From NCBI GenBank assembly GCA_003565195.1, contig PXCX01000221.1:1-5945 (forward strand): 5,945 nucleotides of DNA, given 5' to 3'. Made by a program: the position numbers and the translations under genes. The DNA is from PVC group bacterium (lineage in GTDB: Bacteria > Verrucomicrobiota > Kiritimatiellia > CAIKKV01 > PXCX01). Positions 1 to 4,738 of this stretch are shown here, in pieces. Position 1 is the first letter of the stretch; every line of letters begins with the position of its first letter. Below the pieces are notes generated by a model, which was given only the letters and a program-made list of their open reading frames with translations, did no database searches and was not told where the DNA came from.

Positions 1-1
1 A

Positions 2-10
2 CACTTACTC
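2..10 (-). repeat. isolated inverted copy of the GAGTAAGTG repeat core
   Basis: CACTTACTC here is the exact reverse complement of GAGTAAGTG, the core of the tandem units at 80-105. It lies about 55 bases left of the main array and may be the edge of a longer repeat region beyond the window. A 9-base match could be chance, but identity to the two inner units of a nearby array makes a shared origin plausible. Confidence 0.4.
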
Positions 11-63
11 GCCTTCTTAACCGCCACCCTTTTCTCGGATACCCTTAACCGACTCGCTTTTGT

Positions 64-162
64 CCTGAGTAGGTGTTTAGAGTAAGTGGATGGAGTAAGT
101 GAATTGAGCAAGTGATTTGAGTACACAAACCTACTCCAAACACCTCTAAACACCTACTCAGG
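64..162. repeat. palindromic array of 13-nt GAGTARGTG repeats with 19-bp inverted arms
   Basis: The ends are perfect 19-base inverted repeats: CCTGAGTAGGTGTTTAGAG at 64-82 and its exact complement at 144-162. Inside, the left half is a tandem series of 13-nt units on the plus strand (67-79, 80-92, 93-105, 106-118), each starting GAG[T/C]A[A/G]GTG. A fifth unit begins at 119 (GAGTA). The right half is the same family on the minus strand: units at 159-147, 146-137 (10 nt, lacking three bases) and 136-124. The element is therefore two tandem arrays facing each other and could fold as a long stem with an irregular apex. It precedes the hydrolase operon. There is no open frame, no transposase and no clear T-run, so this is neither a simple terminator nor a CRISPR. 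The function is unknown; iteron-like protein sites, a repeat element of REP type and a structured RNA are all possible. Confidence 0.8.
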
Positions 163-315
163 AATTTTAGCCTGCCACCTATACCCTCGAAAGCGGCGCG
201 GCGCGCATTCAAAGAAGATCAGCCGCTTATGGCAAAATTCCCGAAAACCCGACCCAATCCTGGCACCGCTTTTTCAGCCTTGCGTTTTAGCGGATTTTGG
301 GATACGTTGCCACCT

Positions 316-1227
316 ATGCAAAACCCGATATTCGACTTTATGTTTCGCGCATTTCGGATTATTGTGCTTGTGTATTTGGGCCTGTTGGGTTTGCTGGCGG
401 GCTGTCAGCGCCGTTTTATTTATCATCCATCCCGTTTATCCGGGGAGCAGGCGTTGAAAACGGCGCGTCAGTCCGGTTTGGAACCCTGGCATGATGCCGA
501 CGGCGAATTTGCCGGCTGGCGTCGTGCTGCATCCGGCGACGACGCGGTTGCCGGTCGGCGGCGGCGGGTGGTTGTGTTTCATGGCAACGCCGGGCATGCC
601 TTGAATCGAACCTATTATATCGATGGTTTCGATGCCGTGGCGCCGGCGAACTGGGAGGTTTTTCTTTTTGAATATCCGGGATTCGGATCCCGTGACGGTC
701 GCCCGTCCGAGAAGACCATCATGGCGGCTGCCTCGTCGGCGTTTGCCGCGTTGATGCGTGAGGATGACGCTCCGATATATTTGGTGGGCGAATCCCTGGG
801 AAGCGGACCGGCCTGCGGGCTTGCCGGTGAGTATCCCAACCAGGTTGCTGGCGTATGGTTGGTGACACCGTTCAATTCACTGAAGGATGCCGCGCGTATT
901 CATTATCCGGCGTTCCCGGTGGGTTTACTGTTGCGCGATCGCTACGATAATGTGGCGGCGCTGCAATCGTTTGAAGGACCTTTGGTCATCCTGACCGCCG
1001 GTCAGGACCGGGTGGTGCCCTCGCGGTTGGGCCGGCGGCTTTACGAACAGGCGGCTACCGCGCAGAAGCGTTGGATCGAACAGGCTCAAGCCGACCACAA
1101 TTCATTGAATTTAAACGCCGAAGCATCGATTTGGTCCGATGTGGTCGCGTTCTGGAATGCGGAGGCGGAAGACGGTCAGGGCGCCGGGAACCCGGGGGAC
1201 GGGGCGGAAGCACCGGAGGATCCATGA
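316..1227 (+). CDS. alpha/beta-hydrolase lipoprotein (Bem46/YfhR-like)
   Basis: Predicted serine hydrolase of the alpha/beta-hydrolase fold, probably anchored to the envelope by lipid; the substrate is unknown. Numbered from an upstream ATG at 229, it shows the oxyanion-type motif HGNAG (118-122), the nucleophile elbow GESLGSG with Ser189, an acid candidate Asp260 in TAGQDRVVP and His290 in ADHN, in the expected order. The start is uncertain. ATG 316 is chosen because it, or ATG 340, gives a lipoprotein signal: arginines, a hydrophobic run IIVLVYLGLLGL, then lipobox LAG-Cys59. Starting at 229 would place 58 residues before that Cys. Gln follows the Cys, so by the Lol rule (Asp at +2 retains in the inner membrane) outer-membrane sorting is plausible. 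No start has a good Shine-Dalgarno. The post-Cys sequence RRFIYHPSR is typical of this hydrolase group. The C-terminus is a 23-residue acidic, Gly/Ala/Pro-rich tail. The stop overlaps the next start (ATGA), making it the first gene of a three-gene operon. Confidence 0.85.
   Translation: MQNPIFDFMFRAFRIIVLVYLGLLGLLAGCQRRFIYHPSRLSGEQALKTARQSGLEPWHDADGEFAGWRRAASGDDAVAGRRRRVVVFHGNAGHALNRTYYIDGFDAVAPANWEVFLFEYPGFGSRDGRPSEKTIMAAASSAFAALMREDDAPIYLVGESLGSGPACGLAGEYPNQVAGVWLVTPFNSLKDAARIHYPAFPVGLLLRDRYDNVAALQSFEGPLVILTAGQDRVVPSRLGRRLYEQAATAQKRWIEQAQADHNSLNLNAEASIWSDVVAFWNAEAEDGQGAGNPGDGAEAPEDP
1215..1220 (+). promoter_or_regulatory. ribosome binding site of the rRNA methyltransferase
   Basis: GGAGGA lies three bases before ATG 1224, inside the end of the hydrolase gene. 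It selects this start over the in-frame ATG at 1071, which would add 51 residues not resembling the family. The spacing is short, consistent with coupled re-initiation at the ATGA overlap. Confidence 0.65.
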
Positions 1228-1952
1228 CGGAGTTTCTGTACGGGATTCATCCGGCGCTGGAGACGCTTGCCGCCGGTCGCCGCCGGGTGCATCGCGCGTG
1301 GCTGGCGGATCGCGATGCGGGGAACCGATTGCGCGCGTTACGCGCGGCGTTTTCGCGGCATTCCCTCGATGTATCGACCACGACGCGGGAAACGTTACGG
1401 CGTTTATCCGGAAGCACGGAGCATCAAGGCGTTGTGATTGAGACCGATGCCTACCCTTATGCCGGGCTGGATGGTCTAGGGGAACCGAGCCGCGTGTTGT
1501 TAATGGATAATGTCGAGGATCCGCAAAATGTCGGGGCGGTGTTGCGCAGCGCCCTGTTTTTCGGATGGCGAGCCGTATTGCTCTCGGCGCGTGGCGTGCC
1601 GGGAGTGTATCCGTCCGTGGTCAAGGCGTCCGCCGGGGCGTCTGAACACCTTTCGGTGGCGCGCGACCGGCCGGCAAACCGCTATTTCGGCTGGCTTCGC
1701 CAACACGGGTACACGGTAGCCGTGCTGGAAACCGGCGGGAAGACGGCGCCGGAAGAATTGGCGTTGCGGTCGCCCGCCAAACTGGCGCTGGTTTTGGGCG
1801 GCGAACATCGCGGTGTGGGTCAATATATCCGGATGCACGCCGATGCTATCGTGGGTCTTGCCGGTTGCGGGCCGGTTACGTCGTTGAATGCCTCGGTTGC
1901 CGCCGGAATTATATTGCACCGATTGGCCGAAAAGGAGATCGCGAAGTCGTGA
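1224..1952 (+). CDS. rlmB: RlmB/TrmH-family (SpoU) rRNA 2'-O-ribose methyltransferase
   Basis: A 242-residue SPOUT-class methyltransferase, the usual size for RlmB, which methylates the 2'-O of a guanosine in the peptidyl-transferase region of 23S rRNA using S-adenosylmethionine. The N-terminal substrate-binding domain begins FLYGIHPALETL (4-15), matching the YGxHPVxEAL start of this subfamily, with EHQGVV at 66-71. The catalytic trefoil-knot domain carries all three SpoU motifs: motif 1 DNVEDPQNVGAVLRSA (95-110, with Asn102 and Arg108), motif 2 LVLGGEHRGV (189-198, Glu194) and motif 3 VTSLNASVAAGIILH (218-232, Ser220-Leu-Asn222). The start at 1224 overlaps the hydrolase stop by four bases, and its own stop overlaps the next start (GTGA), so expression is probably coupled. 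The family is secure. Assignment to RlmB rather than another TrmH-like enzyme (a tRNA Gm18 or other rRNA site) rests on the N-terminal domain and is less certain. Confidence 0.92.
   Translation: MTEFLYGIHPALETLAAGRRRVHRAWLADRDAGNRLRALRAAFSRHSLDVSTTTRETLRRLSGSTEHQGVVIETDAYPYAGLDGLGEPSRVLLMDNVEDPQNVGAVLRSALFFGWRAVLLSARGVPGVYPSVVKASAGASEHLSVARDRPANRYFGWLRQHGYTVAVLETGGKTAPEELALRSPAKLALVLGGEHRGVGQYIRMHADAIVGLAGCGPVTSLNASVAAGIILHRLAEKEIAKS
1932..1937 (+). promoter_or_regulatory. ribosome binding site of the family 9 glycosyltransferase
   Basis: AAGGAG lies 11 bases before GTG 1949, within the last codons of the methyltransferase gene. It supports a GTG start overlapping the upstream stop. The first downstream in-frame ATG (2030) would remove the first beta-strand and half of the catalytic loop. 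Confidence 0.6.
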
Positions 1953-2992
1953 AAGAAAGCGCCCCTTCCAACGTTGGAAAACCATTTTTTTCGCCGTTGC
2001 GGCGTGTTTTGATCGTTAAGTTGAGTTCGATGGGCGATCTTTTTCATGCCCTGCCGGCGGTTCATGTTCTTAAACAATGCGCTGATGCGAAGATCGACTG
2101 GGTCGTCCAATCCGAATACGCCGATCTGGTTGGCTGTTTCCCGGAGGTTGATCATGTTATCACGTTCCCGCGCCGCCGGTTTTTGCGGCAGGCTACTGTT
2201 TTTCTGCGCGCATTGCGCCGCGAACCTTATGATCTGGTGGTCGACTTGCAAGGGTTGTTGAAAAGCGCCCTGACAGCCCGGCTGGCGCGTGCCCGGGCGC
2301 GGGTTGGACCCGGTTTTTGCCGCGAAGGCGCCGGTCATTTCTATTCGGTGCGCCCATCCCGCGCGATCCGTCGTCAACCACGCCGGCATGCGGTGATCGA
2401 GAACCTTGATACGGTCGCTTATCTCGGACTGCAAACCGATGAACCGGTCTTCCCGGTGCAATTCCCCCGCGTTGAATTGGCCGGCACGGGACCGCATATC
2501 GGGCTGGTTCCCGGAACCCGCTGGCCTAGCAAGAATTGGCCGGCGGAATATTTCGGACAATTGGCCGATGGTTTCCGGCATGCCATCGGCGGGAGTGTGC
2601 ACTTGATTGGCGGTCCGGCGGACCGCCAACGATGCCGGACGTTGATGCAAGGCCGTTCGACCGAAGGAATGTATGATTTGTCGGGATCGTTGGATTTGGT
2701 TCGTCTGGGCGGGGTATTGCAGGCGCTGGATATTGTGGTAACCAACGATACCGGCCCGATGCACATGGCTGCGGCGGCCGGCACGCCGGTGGTGGCCTTG
2801 TTCGGCCCCACGGATCCTTTGCGGACAGGTCCCTGGGGCGCCGGACACAGGGTCTTGCGTGCCCGGCCGCTGCCGGATTGCGCGCCGTGTTTCCAGCGCC
2901 GCTGTTCGCGCGGCCATGGCGAGTGTATGTCCCGAATTCCCGTCGAAAGTGTTCTGGCAGCCGTGAAAGAGATGCTGGAGTTTGCAAGTTGA
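1949..2992 (+). CDS. glycosyltransferase family 9, ADP-heptose:LPS heptosyltransferase-like (WaaC/WaaF)
   Basis: A 347-residue GT-B glycosyltransferase of family GT9, whose known members transfer L-glycero-D-manno-heptose from ADP-heptose to the LPS inner core at the cytoplasmic face of the inner membrane. The first Rossmann strand and catalytic loop read VLIVKLSSMGDLFHALPA (20-37), nearly identical in pattern to the WaaC N-terminus; Asp30 corresponds to the catalytic Asp. DLVVDLQGLLKSA follows at about 96-108. The C-terminal donor-binding half has PGTRWPSKNWP (188-198, with Lys195) and VVTNDTGPMHMAAAAGTP (263-280, with Asp267), then ALFGPTDP. Near the C-terminus four cysteines form C-x2-C-x4-C-x6-C (311, 314, 319, 326), as I recall seeing in WaaF-like proteins. 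The GTG start overlaps the methyltransferase stop by four bases. The family is clear; the precise acceptor and heptosyltransferase I versus II cannot be decided. Its last codons contain the putative -35 box of the next gene. Confidence 0.88.
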   Translation: MKESAPSNVGKPFFSPLRRVLIVKLSSMGDLFHALPAVHVLKQCADAKIDWVVQSEYADLVGCFPEVDHVITFPRRRFLRQATVFLRALRREPYDLVVDLQGLLKSALTARLARARARVGPGFCREGAGHFYSVRPSRAIRRQPRRHAVIENLDTVAYLGLQTDEPVFPVQFPRVELAGTGPHIGLVPGTRWPSKNWPAEYFGQLADGFRHAIGGSVHLIGGPADRQRCRTLMQGRSTEGMYDLSGSLDLVRLGGVLQALDIVVTNDTGPMHMAAAAGTPVVALFGPTDPLRTGPWGAGHRVLRARPLPDCAPCFQRRCSRGHGECMSRIPVESVLAAVKEMLEFAS

Positions 2993-3011
2993 TTTTTTCG
3001 CCGGTTATGAT
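2982..3011 (+). promoter_or_regulatory. putative sigma70-type promoter of the OmpA-like gene
   Basis: TTGCAA (2982-2987), an 18-base spacer and TATGAT (3006-3011, five of six matches to TATAAT). The -35 box lies in the last codons of the glycosyltransferase gene. Transcription would start near 3018, giving a leader of about 100 nt. The same -35 hexamer is used in the two other promoter candidates of this window. Confidence 0.45.
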
Positions 3012-3022
3012 ATGGTTACGAC

Positions 3023-3083
3023 GTTGCGGTGGCCGATGGCTGCAACCGGTCGGTACAACGGCATGGTTGCCTGTCAAGCAATC
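3023..3083 (+). promoter_or_regulatory. leader of the OmpA-like gene with alternating complementary segments
   Basis: Four short segments can pair in two exclusive ways: GTTGC (3023-3027), GCAACC (3042-3047), GGTTGC (3065-3070) and GCAATC (3078-3083). Segments 1:2 (extended to about eight pairs with G-U) plus 3:4 (six pairs, seven-base loop) compete with 2:3 (six pairs). The layout resembles an attenuator, but no T-run follows and the ribosome binding site at 3104-3109 is not within a stem. Regulatory function is speculative. Confidence 0.25.
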
Positions 3084-3103
3084 CGGTACGAAGAGTCACA
3101 TTG

Positions 3104-3109
3104 AAGGAG
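3104..3109 (+). promoter_or_regulatory. ribosome binding site deciding the OmpA-like start
   Basis: AAGGAG is followed by eight bases and then ATG 3118. ATGs at 3110 and 3113 are out of frame and too close to the site. The in-frame open frame extends upstream to 2878, overlapping the glycosyltransferase gene, but only the 3118 start has this signal and puts a signal peptide at the N-terminus. Confidence 0.8.
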
Positions 3110-3117
3110 ATGATGGT

Positions 3118-4461
3118 ATGCAACAGGATTATGATGGAAGTTCGGGAACCGTTCGATGGGGCAGGCACTGTCTCCTGGGATTGGCGCTGTTATTTTGTGG
3201 CCTAACGGCCGGGGCAACCATGCCGGCGAGCAGTTTGGCGCCCGAATGGAATTTCAGCGGTGGTCTGGGTGTTCACTTTTTCGAAGGCGATCAGGAAACC
3301 AAACACGGATTACTCGGTTCGGCGCAAGCGGCCTACGATCTGGACCCCAACTGGACGCTTGAGGGTACGGTTTCGCTGTTGCCCTACTTGCGGGCAAATC
3401 GGATTTGGTCGGACAGTCGCGGCGATTACCGTCCGGGACTGCATGAGTGGACCGATTCGACTTGGGCCTTGGGGTTGGCTGTGGGTGGACGCTATCATTT
3501 TACTCGTCAATACCGTCTGGATCCTTACATCTCAATGAGCGCCGGAACGATGTTTTACCGGCATGAACGAGACGACGGCAAATTTCGTGACTGGTCGGTC
3601 GGTACCGGTTTGGGAATGTTTTATCACGTATCGGACGAGTTTGCCCTGCGTCTGGATGCCCGCGGCATGCGCGTATTTAATATCGGGCAGGCCAATGCCC
3701 AGGTCACGCTGGGCGTATCCTGGCGGCCCGGCTACCGGCCGACCCATACATTCCAGGTCATGGGCGGGGTGCTTGACAGCGATGGCGACGGGTTGTCGGA
3801 CTGGGAAGAAATCCATATCTATTTTACCGATCCCCATGATCCCGATACCGATGGCGACGGATTGTCGGATTTTGATGAATTACACCGTTACGGCACCGAT
3901 CCGCTCAATCCGGATACGGATGGCGATGGTTTGACCGATTACGAGGAGATTTACGTTTACGGTACCGATCCCTTGAAACGCGACACTGACGGTGGCGGCG
4001 TTGATGACTGGCACGAAATCATGGTCGACGGCACCGATCCGCTGGATCCTGCTGACGATCTGAAGATGCATACCCTCTATTTGCAGTTTGATTTCGATCA
4101 AGCCATCATCAAACCCGAATTTCACGAGTCACTGGATGTGATTGCCCTGACATTGCGCCGCGATCCCGAGGCGCTGGCACGCATTGAAGGGCATGCCGAT
4201 CAATTGGCAAGTTCCGATGCCGCGTATAATCAGGAGCTAAGCGAACGCCGCGCGCGTGCGGTCCGTCAATACCTTGTGGAACGCGGCGGCATCTCACCGG
4301 AACGGCTGGAGGCGGTGGGATATGGATTCCAACGGCCCAAGGAACCTAATGATCCTGTTGAGGGTAATCCGATCAACCGGCGGGTCGAAATTTATATTCG
4401 CAGCGGCGACCATATTGAACAGCATGGAATTCAACCGGCGGCACAGCCGCGACAGGAATAA
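3118..4461 (+). CDS. OmpA-family outer-membrane protein with beta-barrel and TSP3 calcium repeats
   Basis: A 447-residue OprF/OmpA-like protein expected to span the outer membrane and grip peptidoglycan. A 17-residue N-region with arginines precedes the hydrophobic core CLLGLALLFCGLTAGA, with likely signal peptidase cleavage after AGA (about residue 33). Residues ~42-205 look like an eight-strand-type beta-barrel: alternating aromatic stretches, WTLEGTVSLLPYL near the start and AQVTLGVSWR at the end. Residues 220-311 are four 23-residue thrombospondin type 3-like units of the D-x-DGDG-L-[ST]-D pattern that should bind calcium; the fourth reads DTDGGG, losing one acidic ligand. Residues ~320-427 form the OmpA C-terminal domain: LYLQFDFDQAIIKP, EGHAD with Asp361, NQELSERRARAV with Arg378 (equivalent to the diaminopimelate-binding Asp/Arg pair of E. 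coli OmpA) and a terminal NRRVEIYI. It has its own promoter candidate and leader, so it is probably independent of the upstream operon. The domain order is common in OprF-like proteins. Confidence 0.92.
   Translation: MQQDYDGSSGTVRWGRHCLLGLALLFCGLTAGATMPASSLAPEWNFSGGLGVHFFEGDQETKHGLLGSAQAAYDLDPNWTLEGTVSLLPYLRANRIWSDSRGDYRPGLHEWTDSTWALGLAVGGRYHFTRQYRLDPYISMSAGTMFYRHERDDGKFRDWSVGTGLGMFYHVSDEFALRLDARGMRVFNIGQANAQVTLGVSWRPGYRPTHTFQVMGGVLDSDGDGLSDWEEIHIYFTDPHDPDTDGDGLSDFDELHRYGTDPLNPDTDGDGLTDYEEIYVYGTDPLKRDTDGGGVDDWHEIMVDGTDPLDPADDLKMHTLYLQFDFDQAIIKPEFHESLDVIALTLRRDPEALARIEGHADQLASSDAAYNQELSERRARAVRQYLVERGGISPERLEAVGYGFQRPKEPNDPVEGNPINRRVEIYIRSGDHIEQHGIQPAAQPRQE
3775..4050 (+). repeat. four in-frame 69-bp repeats encoding TSP3-type calcium loops
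   Basis: Four contiguous units (3775-3843, 3844-3912, 3913-3981, 3982-4050) each encode 23 residues beginning D-[ST]-DG and containing TDP near the end. The nucleotide sequence is partly repeated too (GATGGCGACGG-like starts), so unit gain or loss by recombination is possible. The last unit is the most divergent. Confidence 0.85.
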
Positions 4462-4474
4462 ATTCGGCAAGGAA

Positions 4475-4549
4475 TGGAGCGAGCGAAGGGATTCGAACCC
4501 TCGACAGCCACCTTGGCAAGGTGGAGCTCTACCACTGAGCTACGCTCGC
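4475..4549 (-). tRNA. tRNA-Gly (anticodon GCC)
   Basis: Read on the minus strand, the sequence folds as a complete cloverleaf. It has a 7-bp acceptor GCGAGCG/CGCTCGC, D-arm GCTC-AGTGGTA-GAGC, anticodon arm CCACC-TTGCCAA-GGTGG with anticodon GCC, a five-base variable loop, and T-arm GAGGG-TTCGAAT-CCCTT with one G-U pair. The discriminator is T and the CCA end is encoded (4475-4477), giving 72 nt plus CCA. GCC reads the glycine codons GGC and GGT. It lies convergent to the OmpA-like gene, 13 bases after that stop codon, and has a promoter candidate just upstream on the minus strand. Confidence 0.97.
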
Positions 4550-4569
4550 ATCCGTAAAGAAAACGCCAC

Positions 4570-4598
4570 ATAATAGCAGGTCGGTCCAGGTATTGCAA
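4570..4598 (-). promoter_or_regulatory. promoter of tRNA-Gly
   Basis: On the minus strand, TTGCAA (4598-4593), a 17-base spacer and TATTAT (4575-4570, five of six matches to TATAAT). Transcription would start near 4563, about 14 bases before the mature tRNA 5' end, leaving a short leader for RNase P to remove. Position, spacing and the -10 match are all good. Confidence 0.65.
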
Positions 4599-4632
4599 GT
4601 CAATTTTTTTGCAACAAACGTCAATATGGTGC

Positions 4633-4661
4633 TTGCAAAAAACTATGCAGCATTGTATAGT
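4633..4661 (+). promoter_or_regulatory. promoter of the subtilisin-like protease gene
   Basis: TTGCAA (4633-4638), a 17-base spacer and TATAGT (4656-4661, five of six matches to TATAAT). Initiation would be near 4668, giving a leader of about 70 nt. It is divergent from the tRNA promoter, with 34 bases between the two -35 boxes; a third TTGCAA (4609-4614) sits between them. Confidence 0.6.
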
Positions 4662-4685
4662 ATGTTGTGTAGCGGAACAGTTTAT

Positions 4686-4719
4686 CCGGCATAGCGGATT
4701 CGCCGTCTGCCGGGCTATG
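4686..4719 (+). promoter_or_regulatory. two competing hairpins in the protease leader
   Basis: CCGGCA (4686-4691) can pair with TGCCGG (4708-4713), and CATAGC (4690-4695) can pair with GCTATG (4714-4719). The two stems interleave and share bases 4690-4691, so they are alternatives or a near-pseudoknot. An A8 run (4720-4727) and the ribosome binding site GGAG (4729-4732) follow. There is no T-run, so this is not a terminator on the plus strand. A regulatory role is inferred only from position. Confidence 0.3.
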
Positions 4720-4738
4720 AAAAAAAACGGAGACGATA

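Larger units (their letters stand above)
1..315. other. gene-free left flank
   Basis: Apart from the repeat array at 64-162 and the GAGTAAGTG copy at 2-10, no gene can be supported here. An open frame in phase with the hydrolase starts at ATG 229, but its 29 codons upstream of 316 do not look like a signal sequence and would bury the lipoprotein signal peptide. Two copies of TGCCACCTAT (173-182 and 308-317) lie in this flank, the second covering the chosen start codon. No strong sigma70-like promoter was found; TATACC at 180-185 has no good -35 partner. Confidence 0.5.

Noticed and set aside
67..159. CRISPR array
   Set aside because: Units are 13 nt, contiguous, variable and present in both orientations. 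There are no 23-45-base repeats separated by unique spacers and no cas genes.
64..168. Rho-independent terminator of an upstream gene
   Set aside because: The arms are 61 bases apart, GC content of the stem is moderate, and only four T bases (165-168) follow, with an AA break. A terminator role is possible but not supported.
280..308. Promoter TTGCGT-17-TACGTT giving a leaderless hydrolase mRNA starting at 316
   Set aside because: The -10 box matches the consensus at only three of six positions. The geometry is attractive but the evidence is too weak.
1820..2917. Long open frame on the minus strand (365 codons), with others at 1500-1985 and 2526-3077
   Set aside because: They lie opposite genes with clear family motifs, lack recognisable domains, are rich in Arg/Pro/Gln as expected for complements of GC-rich coding DNA, and have no credible ribosome binding site.
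3001..3049. Terminator after the glycosyltransferase gene
   Set aside because: CCGGTT/AACCGG and GTTGC/GCAAC pairings exist but no T-run follows; the T-run at 2993-2998 precedes them.
2878..3117. N-terminal extension of the OmpA-like protein from ATG 2878 or 3007
   Set aside because: It would overlap the glycosyltransferase gene or the leader, has no ribosome binding site, and places the signal peptide about 100 residues inside. ATG 3118 has an ideal AAGGAG site.
4686..4727. Terminator between the tRNA and the protease
   Set aside because: The hairpin is followed by A8 on the plus strand, not T. On the minus strand the T-run comes before the hairpin in the direction of transcription.
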